A stretch of DNA of 64,000 nucleotides from Streptomyces alfalfae (lineage in GTDB: Bacteria > Actinomycetota > Actinomycetes > Streptomycetales > Streptomycetaceae): assembly GCF_004127445.1 (NCBI RefSeq), contig NZ_QEXM01000034.1, forward strand, positions 1 through 64,000. The letters run 5' to 3'. Within the stretch, counting starts at the first letter, position 1; every line of letters starts with the position of its first letter. Below, piece by piece: positions 26,294 to 34,486 of this stretch. The notes beneath the pieces are model-generated. The model did not search any database. It had not been told where the DNA came from and worked only from the letters and a program-made list of their open reading frames with translations. The position numbers and the translations under genes are program-made.

Positions 26294-27262
26294 ATGTGGC
26301 CAGGACAGCAGCCGCCCGGGGGCGAGCAGAACCAGCCGGAGCAGCACCCGAACCCGTACCTGCAGCCGGGGTACCAGCAGACGGATCCGCAGGCGGGCCC
26401 GGCGCCGTGGAACGCACCGACCATGCCCGGCGGACCGGGACCCACGCCGCCCGGGCCGCCGTCCGGCTCCGGCGGCAGGACGAAGGTGATCGCGCTCTGC
26501 CTGGCCGCGGCCGTGGTCGTCGGCTCGGCCGTGACCGGGTACCTGGTCCTCGGCGGCGACAAGGACGACGAGGCGAAGCCGGAGCCGACGGAAGGCGCGG
26601 CCACGCCGTCGGCCGGCGCTTCCGGTTCCGACAGCAATCCGCGTGACGACGGCGGCGAGCCGAAGCCGACCATCAAGGGCTGGCAGGTGATCACGAACCC
26701 GGCGCGGGGCATCGCCTTCGAGGTACCGCGCGCATGGGCGCCGCAGACCAAGACCTGGGTCCACTACGTCTCCGATGACAAGGACCCCGAGGACAAGCCG
26801 CTCGTCACCATGGGCGCGCCCGCGCTCCTCAAGGAGGAGTGGTGTGGCTCCGACGAGGACAAGAACGGCAAGAAGGAGTACTCCGCGCTCGCCGCCGCGG
26901 GCTCACGCGGCAACAGAGGCGCCAAGAACACCGACGGCATCGCCCGCAGGGACGCCCGCGACTGGGTCTACGGCGGATACACGCAGCCGTCCACGAAGGA
27001 GATCACCGTCGGTGAGCCCGCCCCGTACACCACCGCGTCGGGTCTGAAGGGCAGCCTGGTGACGGCTTCCTCCGAAGGCGTCGAGAAGGAGAGCACGTGC
27101 GACTCCGACGGCAAGGCCACCGTGTTCGCCTTCAAGAACGCCGAGGGCGAGTTCGCCTCCTGGTCCTTCGCCGGGGCCAAGGGCGTGCCGGACGAGGTCC
27201 CGGACACCACCGTCAAGAAGATCCTCTCGACGGTACGCCTGTACGAGGCACCGGAGGACTGA
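26294..27262 (+). CDS. Membrane-anchored extracytoplasmic protein, paralogue 1 of 3
   Basis: 322 residues, function unknown. It begins MWPGQQPPGGEQNQ, then a Pro/Gln/Gly-rich cytoplasmic tail of about 60 residues, one transmembrane helix (VIALCLAAAVVVGSAVTGYL, about 66-86), an acidic linker and an external domain of about 210 residues. The external domain starts KPTIKGWQVITNPARGIAFEVP, has a Cys-containing acidic loop (EEWCGSDEDKNG, calcium-loop-like) and a second Cys in ESTCDSDGKAT, and ends with TVKKILSTVR. The latter two paralogues share every block. Predicted leaderless. Confidence 0.85.
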   Translation: MWPGQQPPGGEQNQPEQHPNPYLQPGYQQTDPQAGPAPWNAPTMPGGPGPTPPGPPSGSGGRTKVIALCLAAAVVVGSAVTGYLVLGGDKDDEAKPEPTEGAATPSAGASGSDSNPRDDGGEPKPTIKGWQVITNPARGIAFEVPRAWAPQTKTWVHYVSDDKDPEDKPLVTMGAPALLKEEWCGSDEDKNGKKEYSALAAAGSRGNRGAKNTDGIARRDARDWVYGGYTQPSTKEITVGEPAPYTTASGLKGSLVTASSEGVEKESTCDSDGKATVFAFKNAEGEFASWSFAGAKGVPDEVPDTTVKKILSTVRLYEAPED

Positions 27263-27335
27263 GGCTCCGTCAAGTGAGCCCGCCGGGCCCACCGTCGCAC
27301 GCCGGGGCGGCTGCGACCCCGCCGAGCCGCCCCCG

Positions 27336-27341
27336 TATCGT
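27336..27341 (+). promoter_or_regulatory. -10 element of a leaderless transcript (paralogue 2)
   Basis: TATCGT ends 8 nt before the ATG at 27350. The start codon lies inside the inverted repeat GGCCA-TG-TGGCC (27346-27357), a possible operator or RNA hairpin shared with paralogue 3. Confidence 0.6.
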
Positions 27342-27349
27342 TTCCGGCC

Positions 27350-28372
27350 ATGTGGCCAGGACAGCAGCCGCCCGGGGGCGGGCACAACCAGCAGAATCCG
27401 CAGGACCAGAACGCGAACCCGTACCAGCAGCCGGGGTACCAGCAGCCCAATCCGTATCAGCAGCCCGGGTATCAGGCGCCCAACCCCTATCAGCAGCCCG
27501 GGGCCGGGCCGCAGGGGCAGTGGGGTGCGCCGACCGTGCCCGTGGCGTCGGGTGGCCGTGGGGGCGGGGGCGGGGGCAACCGGGTCAAGGTGCTGTCCAT
27601 CGTGGCGGCGCTCGCGGTGGTCGTGGCCGCCGGTGTGACCGGGTTCCTGGTGCTCGGCGGCGACGGGGACGGCGAGGACCGCGCGGGCGGCTCCCCGTCG
27701 AAGGGCGCCTCGCAGGCGCCGGCCACCGCGGACGACGGTGACGACGGCGGGCGCGACGCCGACAACGGGCTCAAGCCGACCATCAAGGGCTGGCACGTCG
27801 TGGTGAACCCCCGGTGGGGCACCGCCTTCGACGTGCCGCCGGAGTGGGAGGTGCAGAACCCCGACACGGCGCTCACGTACTCGGACGACAAGACCGGCGA
27901 GCCGCTCATGACCATGTCGGGCCCCGCGTACCTCAAGCCCAAGTGGTGCACCGCCGACGACGACAAGGACGGCAGGAACGAGGACCACGAGCTGGCGGCC
28001 GTGGGCACCAAGGGCGCCAAGGGTGCGAAGAACACCGACGAGATCGCGCTCATCCAGTCCGAGTCATGGGTCTACGCGGCGTACACCCAGCCCGACAAGA
28101 AGAGCTACACGGTCGACGAGAAGGCGCAGCCCTTCACCACGAAGTCGGGCATCAAGGGCAGCTATGCCTGGGCCCGCTCCAAGGGCACCCCGATGTCCGG
28201 CAAGTGCGCCACGGACGGCAAGGCGATCACCTTCGGCTTCAAGAACTCGGAGGGGACGTACGTCTCGTGGAGCCTGTACGGCTCCAGCGGCGTCAAGGAC
28301 GAGGTCTCCGAGGACACGGTCATGAAGATCCTCAGCACGGTGCGGACCCACGGCGAGCCGACGAAATCCTGA
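27350..28372 (+). CDS. Membrane-anchored extracytoplasmic protein, paralogue 2 of 3
   Basis: 340 residues, unknown function. The cytoplasmic tail carries YQQPGYQQPNPYQQPGYQ-type repeats; the single transmembrane helix is about residues 84-105 (VLSIVAALAVVVAAGVTGFL). The external domain has KPTIKGWHVVVNPRWGTAFDVP, KWCTADDDKDGRNEDHEL and GKCATDGKAITFGFKNSEG and ends MKILSTVRTHGEP. The two Cys align with those of the other copies and may form a disulphide. The repetitive Pro/Gln tail could be a low-complexity interaction region. The 87-bp gap after paralogue 1 contains its own promoter element. Confidence 0.85.
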   Translation: MWPGQQPPGGGHNQQNPQDQNANPYQQPGYQQPNPYQQPGYQAPNPYQQPGAGPQGQWGAPTVPVASGGRGGGGGGNRVKVLSIVAALAVVVAAGVTGFLVLGGDGDGEDRAGGSPSKGASQAPATADDGDDGGRDADNGLKPTIKGWHVVVNPRWGTAFDVPPEWEVQNPDTALTYSDDKTGEPLMTMSGPAYLKPKWCTADDDKDGRNEDHELAAVGTKGAKGAKNTDEIALIQSESWVYAAYTQPDKKSYTVDEKAQPFTTKSGIKGSYAWARSKGTPMSGKCATDGKAITFGFKNSEGTYVSWSLYGSSGVKDEVSEDTVMKILSTVRTHGEPTKS

Positions 28373-28445
28373 CAACTCGTCCCGGGCCACGGGCCTCCCC
28401 GCCGTCCACCGCGAGGGCCCGTGGCACCCGGCGCCCCGGCACCTC

Positions 28446-28451
28446 TATGGT
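28446..28451 (+). promoter_or_regulatory. -10 element of a leaderless transcript (paralogue 3)
   Basis: TATGGT ends 8 nt before the ATG at 28460, the same spacing as the other two paralogues. GGCCATGTGGCC again surrounds the start codon. Confidence 0.6.
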
Positions 28452-28459
28452 TACTGGCC

Positions 28460-29560
28460 ATGTGGCCAGAAAAGCAGCCGCCCGGGGGCGAGCAGAACCC
28501 GCAGGACCAGAATCCGAACCCGTATCAGCAGCCGGGTTACCAGCAGCCCAACCCGTACCAGCAGCCCGGGTACCAGCAGTCGGGGTACCAGCAGCCCGCC
28601 GGCGGGTACCCGCAGCAGCCGGCCCCGGGCGGCTACCAGCAGCCGCAGCCGGGCGGCTACTCGCAGCCCGAGCAGCCGCAGTGGTCCGCTCCGACGCAGC
28701 CCCCGATGCCGCAGCAGCCGGGCGGCGGCCAGGGCGGTGGCGGCGGCAACAAGACGAAGATCACCGCCATCATCGCCTCGCTGGCCGTGGTGGTGGCGGC
28801 CGGCGTCACCGGCTTCCTCGTCCTCGGCGATGACGGGGACAAGGAAGACGACGCCTCGCCCGCGAAGCCCTCGAAGTCCGCGACGAAGAAGCCGAGCCCG
28901 ACGGCCACCGACGACGGCAACGAGCGCGGCGAGGGCGGCGAGGACAAGCCGACGATCGACGGCTGGCAGGTCGTCGTGAACCCCAAGTGGGGCACCGCCT
29001 TCGACGTGCCCGCCGACTGGAAGGTCGAGACGCCGGACACCTTCGTCGGCTTCGACGACCGCAAGGACAACGGCGCGAAGACGATCATCGGCATGTCGGC
29101 GCCCGCGGTCTACAAGGAGAAGTGGTGCACGGCGGACGGCGACAAGGACGGCGAGCCCGACGACACCTCGCTGGCCACGGTCGGCACCAAGGGCCAGAAC
29201 GGCGCCAAGAGCACCGAGGACATCGCGCGCAACGACTCCGCGTGGTGGGTCTACGGCGGCTTCACCGAGCAGACCAAGGCCGACAAGAAGAAGATCAAGA
29301 TCAGCAAGATCGAGGACTACACCACCGACTCCGGCATCAAGGGCAGCCTCGCCACGTCCACGACGACCGGCACGGCCACCTCCGCCAAGTGCGACTCGGA
29401 CGGCAAGGCGACCACGTTCGGCTTCAAGAACGAGGCCGGGGAGTACGTGGCCTGGACCCTCTACGGCGCCAAGGGCGTCAAGGACGAGATCTCCGACGAC
29501 ACGGTGAAGAAGATCCTCTCCACCGTGCGCTGGAGCAAGGCGGCGTCCGAGGGTTCGTGA
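28460..29560 (+). CDS. Membrane-anchored extracytoplasmic protein, paralogue 3 of 3
   Basis: 366 residues, the longest of the three because of an expanded Pro/Gln/Tyr/Gly tail (about 110 residues of YQQPG/YSQPE-type repeats). The transmembrane helix is ITAIIASLAVVVAAGVTGFL. The external domain repeats the family blocks KPTIDGWQVVVNPKWGTAFD, EKWCTADGDKDGEPDD, SAKCDSDGKATTFGFKN and TVKKILSTVRW. ATG at 28460, not an in-frame start at 28421, because ATGTGGCC at the start is conserved in all copies and the -10 spacing fits. An MFS transporter gene follows. Confidence 0.85.
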   Translation: MWPEKQPPGGEQNPQDQNPNPYQQPGYQQPNPYQQPGYQQSGYQQPAGGYPQQPAPGGYQQPQPGGYSQPEQPQWSAPTQPPMPQQPGGGQGGGGGNKTKITAIIASLAVVVAAGVTGFLVLGDDGDKEDDASPAKPSKSATKKPSPTATDDGNERGEGGEDKPTIDGWQVVVNPKWGTAFDVPADWKVETPDTFVGFDDRKDNGAKTIIGMSAPAVYKEKWCTADGDKDGEPDDTSLATVGTKGQNGAKSTEDIARNDSAWWVYGGFTEQTKADKKKIKISKIEDYTTDSGIKGSLATSTTTGTATSAKCDSDGKATTFGFKNEAGEYVAWTLYGAKGVKDEISDDTVKKILSTVRWSKAASEGS

Positions 29561-29651
29561 GGGGCGGCAGCAGCCCCGGCCACACCGGCCGCACCGGTCA
29601 CGGGAAACAAACGGTTTGGCAAGTCGGACCGGTGACCGGGATAGTCCCGGA

Positions 29652-31085
29652 GTGACGATTCGCCTCCCCCTGCCGCGCCGCCGACGCCCCTCTTGGGCGG
29701 GCCGCAACTACACTCTGCTGACCGCCGCCGCGATCGTGACGAACCTCGGGAGCCACGGGGCGTTGATCGCGGCGGCGTTCGCGGTCCTCGACGCCGGGGG
29801 CGACGGTGGGGACGTCGGTCTGGTGGCCGCCGCGCGGACACTGCCGCTCGTCCTGTTCCTGCTCATCGGCGGCGCGGTCGCCGACCGGCTGCCGAGGCAC
29901 CACGTCATGGTCGCCGCCAACGCCCTGAACTGCGCCTCGCAGGCCGCCTTCGCCGCACTCGTCATCGCGGGCGAACCGCAGCTGTGGCAGATGATGCTCC
30001 TGTGCGGCCTCGGCGGCGTCGGCCAGGCCTTCTTCGGGCCCGCGGCCGAGGGCATGCTGATGTCCTCGGTCAGCGGGGAGCAGGTCAGCAGGGCGTTCGC
30101 GCTGTACCGCATGGCGATGCAGGGCGCGGGCCTCGGCGGAGCCGCGCTCGGCGGTCTGATGGTCTCGGCGCTCGGCCCCGGCTGGGTGCTCGCGGTGGAC
30201 GCGGCGGCGTTCGCCCTCGCGGGCGCCCTGCGGATGTTCCTCGACGTCAGCCACATACCCCCGCGCGCCCCCGGCGGCGGACTCCTCGCGGATCTGCGCG
30301 ACGGCTGGCGGGAGTTCACCGGCCGGCCCTGGCTCTGGTCGATCGTCGCGCAGTTCTCCGTGGTCGTGGCGGTGGTGGGCGCCGCCGAGTCGGTGTTCGG
30401 GCCGCTGGTGGCCCGGGACGATCTCGGCGGGGCGGGACCGTGGGGCCTGGCGCTCGGCGCGTTCGGTGCGGGCACCGTCGGCGGCGCCTTCCTGATGATG
30501 CGGTGGAAACCCCGCAGGCTGCTGTTCGCGGGCACCCTCTGCGTCTTCCCGCTGGCCGCGCCGTCGGCGGCGCTCGCGGTACCGCTGCCAGTGGCCGGGC
30601 TCGCCGCGGTGATGTTCGTCAGCGGCGTGGCGATCGAGGTCTTCGGCGTCTCGTGGATGACCGCCATGCACCAGGAGATCCCGGAGGAGAAGCTGTCGCG
30701 CGTCGCCGCCTACGACTGGTTCGGCTCGATCGCGATGGTGCCCCTCGCCACGGCTCTCGCGGGCCCCGCGGAGTCCGCGTTCGGGCGCGGCCCCTCGCTG
30801 TGGGGCTGCGCGCTGCTCGTGGTCCTGGTGACGGCGGCCGTCCTGCTGGTGCCCGACGTACGTCATCTTACGCGCCGGACCGCGGAGGTGACGGGCGCCC
30901 CCGTGCCGAGCCCCGTTTCTGGTTCCGGTTCCGGTTCCGCGACGGTCGACACGGCCCTGGCCGAGAGGACCGCGGCCGACGGGGCCTTGGCCGACAAGAT
31001 CGGGGCCGCCAGGGCCTTGGCCGACAGAACCCTGGCCGACAGGACCTCAGCCGATGACGAACGCTCCATCGGGCGGCTCGGGTGA
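29652..31085 (+). CDS. MFS transporter (MDR-type, enterobactin-exporter-like)
   Basis: Twelve-helix major facilitator, about 477 residues. Blocks seen are LLTAAAIVTNLGSHGALIAAAF (helix 1), LLIGGAVADRLPRHHVMV (loop 2-3 motif A), GPAAEGMLMSSVSGEQ and FGVSWMTAMHQEIPEEKLSRV, all typical of the EntS/MFS_3 group that exports siderophores or drugs. The C-terminal 70 residues form a hydrophilic tail with LAERTAADGALAD and ADRTLADRTSADD repeats that the family normally lacks. GTG at 29652 is chosen over a TTG at 29616. The 3' end overlaps the convergent gene by 39 bp. Confidence 0.88.
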   Translation: MTIRLPLPRRRRPSWAGRNYTLLTAAAIVTNLGSHGALIAAAFAVLDAGGDGGDVGLVAAARTLPLVLFLLIGGAVADRLPRHHVMVAANALNCASQAAFAALVIAGEPQLWQMMLLCGLGGVGQAFFGPAAEGMLMSSVSGEQVSRAFALYRMAMQGAGLGGAALGGLMVSALGPGWVLAVDAAAFALAGALRMFLDVSHIPPRAPGGGLLADLRDGWREFTGRPWLWSIVAQFSVVVAVVGAAESVFGPLVARDDLGGAGPWGLALGAFGAGTVGGAFLMMRWKPRRLLFAGTLCVFPLAAPSAALAVPLPVAGLAAVMFVSGVAIEVFGVSWMTAMHQEIPEEKLSRVAAYDWFGSIAMVPLATALAGPAESAFGRGPSLWGCALLVVLVTAAVLLVPDVRHLTRRTAEVTGAPVPSPVSGSGSGSATVDTALAERTAADGALADKIGAARALADRTLADRTSADDERSIGRLG

Positions 31086-31898
31086 GGGCACGGCGTCCTC
31101 GTCGCGCACCGCTTCCGCCCCGCCGATGAGCCGCCGCAGCGCGTCCCCGTGCTCGACCCGTGCAGGAAAGGCGTCGGAGGCCGCGCGCCGGGCGAGGGCG
31201 GCGATGTCGAGCGGGCGGTGCGAGGCGACGAGCACCGCGTTGCCGAAGCGGCGACCGCGCAGCACGGACGGCTCGGCGATCAGCGCCAGTTCCCCGAAGA
31301 CCGCCGCGAAGGTGGCGAGCTGGGAGCGGAGGAAGGCGAAGGGCGCGCCGTCGGCCAGGTTCGCGGCGTAGACGCCGCCGGGCCGCAGCACACGGCCGGC
31401 GGTGCGGGCGTACGCGACGGTCGTGAGGTGCGCGGGGACCCGTGAGCCGCCGAAGACGTCCGCCACCAAGACGTCGGCGCTGTCGTCCGGCGCCGCCTCA
31501 AGCCACTGCCTGGCGTCGGCCGCGTGGACGGAGATCCCGTCGCCGCCGGCCCACGGCACCTGCTCGGCGACCAGTTCGAGCAGCCCCCGGTCGGCCTCGA
31601 CCACGTCCTGCCGGGACCCCGGCCGGGTGGCGGCGACGTAGCGGGGCAGCGTCAGGGCGCCGCCGCCGAGATGGACGGCGTCGAGCGGTCGCCCCGGCCC
31701 GGCCGCGGTGTCCAGGACGTGCGCGAGACGCCGCGCGTACTCGAACTCCAGGTACGTGGGCTCGTCCAGGTCCACGTACGACTGGGGGGCGCCGTCGACG
31801 GTGAGCAGCCAGGCCCGCGGGCGGTCGACGTCGGGCATCAGCTTGGCGAAGCCGTGGTCGACGGCGCGAGCCACGGGGATGGCCTCGTCGTCCGCCAC
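31047..31898 (-). CDS. Spermidine-synthase-like SAM-dependent protein
   Basis: 283 residues from the proposed start. The Rossmann fold resembles polyamine aminopropyltransferases: HLGGGALTLPRYVAATRPGS (motif I), DVVEADRGLLELV, DGISVHAADARQWLE, DVLVADVFGG and GRVLRPGGVYAANLADG. It lacks the N-terminal beta domain of true spermidine synthases, so it may be a methyltransferase-like relative. GTG at 31898 starts just before the conserved IPVARAVDHGFAKLMPD; the frame stays open to 32156, but that extension is Gly/Asp/Glu low-complexity. It overlaps the MFS gene by 39 bp. Confidence 0.8.
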   Translation of the reverse strand: MADDEAIPVARAVDHGFAKLMPDVDRPRAWLLTVDGAPQSYVDLDEPTYLEFEYARRLAHVLDTAAGPGRPLDAVHLGGGALTLPRYVAATRPGSRQDVVEADRGLLELVAEQVPWAGGDGISVHAADARQWLEAAPDDSADVLVADVFGGSRVPAHLTTVAYARTAGRVLRPGGVYAANLADGAPFAFLRSQLATFAAVFGELALIAEPSVLRGRRFGNAVLVASHRPLDIAALARRAASDAFPARVEHGDALRRLIGGAEAVRDEDAVPSPEPPDGAFVIG

Positions 31899-32163
31899 GA
31901 CTTCGTCCCCGCCTGTCCACCCGCCCCCGTCTGTCCCTTCGCCCCGGTCTGTCCCTCCGCCCCCTCCGGTCCCTCGGATCTCTCCGGCCCCCTCGCCGTA
32001 TTCGCCGCCCTCGATGCCGTCGCCGCCCTTGTCGCCGTCGTCATCCCGGCGCTCGTCGCCCCCGCACTCGTCGTCCACGCGCCCATTGTGCCCGTCCGCC
32101 CCGGGGGCCCGATGCCCCCGGGGCGGACGTCCGTTCGTACGGACTCGGCAGGTCACCCGCCCG
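31899..32163. other. 265-bp low-complexity stretch between minus-strand genes
   Basis: Rich in repeated CTGTCCCT/CCGCCCC motifs around 31905-32000. It could encode an acidic Gly-rich N-terminal extension of the spermidine-synthase-like protein if translation starts at GTG 32078, but nothing supports that start. Confidence 0.4.
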
Positions 32164-33333
32164 TCAGGCGACCTCCGTCACGGTGCCCGCGCCGACCGTG
32201 CGGCCGCCCTCGCGGATCGCGAAGCCGAGGCCGACCTCCAGCGGCATGTCACGGCCCAGCTCCACCGCCATCGTGACCGTGTCGCCGGGGCGGGCCACGG
32301 CCGCCTCGCCGAGGTCGACGTCGCCGACGACGTCCGCGGTGCGGATGTAGAACTGCGGCCGGTACCCCGTGGCGATCGGCGTCGTACGGCCGCCCTCGCG
32401 GGCCGACAGGACGTACACCTGCGCGGTGAAGCGCCGCCTCGGGGTGACGCTGCCGGGCGCCGCGACGACGTGGCCGCGGCGGACCGCGTCGCGTGGCAGG
32501 CCGCGCAGGAGCAGCGCCACGTTGTCGCCGGCCTGCGCCTCCTCCATGGGCTTGCCGAAGGTCTCCAGGCCGGTGACCACCGTCTCGGTGTCCGCGCCGA
32601 GCACTTCCACGCGGTCGCCGAGGCGGACGGCGCCGCGCTCGACGGCGCCGGTGACGACGGTGCCGCGGCCGGTGATGGTCAGCACGTTCTCGACGGACAG
32701 CAGGAACGGCGCGTCGAGGTAGCGCTCGGGCATCGGCACGTACGTGTCCACGGCGTCGAGCAGCGCCTCGATCGCGGCGGTCCACCGCGGGTCGCCCTCC
32801 AGGGCCTTGAGCCCCGAGACCCGCACCACGGGCACGGACTCACCTCCGTACCCGTGCGTGGAGAGCAGGTCGCGGACCTCCAGCTCCACGAGGTCGGTCA
32901 GCTCCTCGTCACCCGCGTCGGCCTTGTTGAGGGCGACGACGATGTGGTCGACGCCGACCTGGCGGGCGAGCAGCACGTGCTCGGCGGTCTGCGGCATGAT
33001 CCCGTCGAGCGCCGAGACGACGAGGATCGCCCCGTCGAGCTGGGCGGCGCCGGTGACCATGTTCTTGACGTAGTCGGCGTGGCCCGGCATGTCCACGTGC
33101 GCGTAGTGGCGGGTGTCCGTCTCGTACTCGACGTGCGCGATGTTGATGGTGATGCCGCGCTGCGCCTCCTCCGGCGCGCGGTCGATGCGGTTGAAGGGCA
33201 CGAACGTGCCGGTGCCGCGCTCGCTGAGGACCTTGGTGATGGCGGCGGTCAGGGTGGTCTTGCCGTGGTCGACGTGCCCCATGGTGCCGATGTTGAGGTG
33301 CGGCTTGGTGCGGACGTAGGCCGTCTTGGACAT
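32164..33333 (-). CDS. tuf3: Divergent elongation factor Tu (Tuf3-like)
   Basis: 389-residue translational GTPase that delivers aminoacyl-tRNA to the ribosome. G motifs: GHVDHGKT (G1), RGITI (G2), DMPGH (G3; the major EF-Tu has DCPGH), NKAD (G4) and SGL (G5; usually SAL). Domain II ([18 protein letters not shown]) and domain III ([14 protein letters not shown]) are complete. It is about 8 residues shorter than the housekeeping EF-Tu and not beside fusA or rpsL, which identifies it as the accessory copy known from several Streptomyces. ATG at 33333. The upstream leader contains a hairpin (33419-33461). Confidence 0.9.
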   Translation of the reverse strand: MSKTAYVRTKPHLNIGTMGHVDHGKTTLTAAITKVLSERGTGTFVPFNRIDRAPEEAQRGITINIAHVEYETDTRHYAHVDMPGHADYVKNMVTGAAQLDGAILVVSALDGIMPQTAEHVLLARQVGVDHIVVALNKADAGDEELTDLVELEVRDLLSTHGYGGESVPVVRVSGLKALEGDPRWTAAIEALLDAVDTYVPMPERYLDAPFLLSVENVLTITGRGTVVTGAVERGAVRLGDRVEVLGADTETVVTGLETFGKPMEEAQAGDNVALLLRGLPRDAVRRGHVVAAPGSVTPRRRFTAQVYVLSAREGGRTTPIATGYRPQFYIRTADVVGDVDLGEAAVARPGDTVTMAVELGRDMPLEVGLGFAIREGGRTVGAGTVTEVA

Positions 33334-33418
33334 GGCGGTTCCTTCTCCGGAACTCGAAGCAGTGGTCCCGGACCGGCGGCGGTGCGCACGGTCGGGACGG
33401 GGACCCCGGGGCCTGACC

Positions 33419-33461
33419 GACCCTCCCCCTGCGGGGTCCGCCGGAATGTCCGGGGAGGGTC
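33419..33461. terminator. Hairpin in the tuf3 leader
   Basis: GACCCTCCCC (33419-33428) and GGGGAGGGTC (33452-33461) are exact complements, a 10-bp stem with a 23-nt loop. It lies about 90 nt before the tuf3 start on the minus strand. It may terminate the upstream AlkD-like transcript or act as a leader attenuator for tuf3. Confidence 0.5.
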
Positions 33462-33604
33462 AGCCTCGGGCGCCGTGGAAGGCGTCGGGAGTCGGGACGG
33501 CAGCCTTCGCAGCGCCCGCGACTGCGGGCGTGGCTGCGAGGAAGGCGTACCGGAACATGGGTCCGATCCTCACCGAAGAGGACGCCCACGTCGAATGGTT
33601 TTCC

Positions 33605-33704
33605 ACCGCCGGACGGCCGTGAAGACCGCCGGAGGGTCATGAGGGCCACCAGAGGGCCACGAAGGCCACCGGACGGCCGTATGGGCCGCCGGACGGTCAT
33701 GGAG
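33605..33704. repeat. Degenerate 20-23-bp tandem repeat
   Basis: About five copies of ACCGCCGGACGGCCGTGAAG-like units lie between the AlkD-like gene and tuf3. The units vary by a few bases and 1-3 nt in length. Confidence 0.6.
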
Positions 33705-33738
33705 ATCCTTCGGTCTTCGTTCGTTTCTCCCGGCGGTC

Positions 33739-34437
33739 TCAGAGATTCTTCGTCGCCTCCCGTGCCGAGAGCGGCGCCAGCCTGCCCCGCTCCCGTGCGA
33801 CGAAGGCGCGTACGGCGTCCGGGTCCGTCTTGGCGTACTCCCGCAGGCACCAGCCGACGGCCTTGCGGATGAAGAAGTCGGGGTGTCCCGACTGGCGCAG
33901 GCAGTAGGCGAAGAGGCGCTCCGCGTCCGTGGACTCCTTGCGGCGGAGCTGGTGCAGGAGGGCGGTGCGGACCACCCAGAGGTCGTCGTCCTCGATCCAC
34001 GCGTCCATGGCGGTCCGCAGCCGCGGATCGGCGGCGACGAGCCCGCCGACGACGTGGGCGGCGAGCGCGTCGACGGTGTCCCACCAGGGGTTCGTCGTCA
34101 CGAGATGGCGTACGACGGGCAGGAAGCCGGACGAACAGCGGCGGATGTGGCGGCGCAGGTAGTCGGCGGCGAAGTAGGCGTACTCGCGTTCGGGCAGCGC
34201 CCAGCAGCGCAGCGCGATGGCCGCGCAGTCGTCCTCGTCGGGGCGTGGCGTCCCCGCGAGGACGGTCTTGGCCAGCTCACGGCGGATCGGTGAGGTCAGA
34301 CCGAGGAAGGGGGCGACGTCCTTCATGTACGCGCGCATGTGCGCGGCACGCGGTGGATCGGCCGCCGCGGAGAAGGTGGTGACGAGCCGTCCGAGCACGG
34401 TGTCGGCCAGGTCACTTCGCGGCACTGTGACGCTCAT
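33739..34437 (-). CDS. AlkD-like DNA alkylation repair protein
   Basis: 232-residue all-alpha HEAT-repeat-like DNA glycosylase family protein. Family blocks are AYMKDVAPFLGLTSPIRREL near the N-terminus, NPWWDTVDALAAHVVG and the C-terminal FFIRKAVGWCLREYAKTDP, which carries Trp/Asp/Arg positions typical of AlkD. AlkD excises 3- and 7-alkyl purines by a non-base-flipping mechanism. ATG at 34437 is preferred because TATGGT (34450-34445) lies 7 nt upstream, predicting a leaderless mRNA; GTG 34464 and ATG 34449 are alternatives. It is divergent from the TVP38 gene, also leaderless. Confidence 0.88.
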   Translation of the reverse strand: MSVTVPRSDLADTVLGRLVTTFSAAADPPRAAHMRAYMKDVAPFLGLTSPIRRELAKTVLAGTPRPDEDDCAAIALRCWALPEREYAYFAADYLRRHIRRCSSGFLPVVRHLVTTNPWWDTVDALAAHVVGGLVAADPRLRTAMDAWIEDDDLWVVRTALLHQLRRKESTDAERLFAYCLRQSGHPDFFIRKAVGWCLREYAKTDPDAVRAFVARERGRLAPLSAREATKNL

Positions 34438-34486
34438 GAGACGCACCATACGGCGATCAGACACATGAGCCGGTTAGTCTGCCCGG

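Larger units (their letters stand above)
33334..33738. other. 405-bp leader/intergenic region upstream of tuf3
   Basis: Between the AlkD-like gene and tuf3, both on the minus strand. It holds the hairpin at 33419-33461 and a tandem repeat at 33605-33704. AT-richer sequence at 33540-33600 could contain the tuf3 promoter, but no clear hexamer pair is picked. No gene is seen. Confidence 0.5.

Noticed and set aside
31899..32156. Acidic Gly-rich N-terminal extension of the spermidine-synthase-like protein
   Set aside because: Low-complexity and unsupported by a ribosome binding site; the conserved start of the family lies just after 31898.
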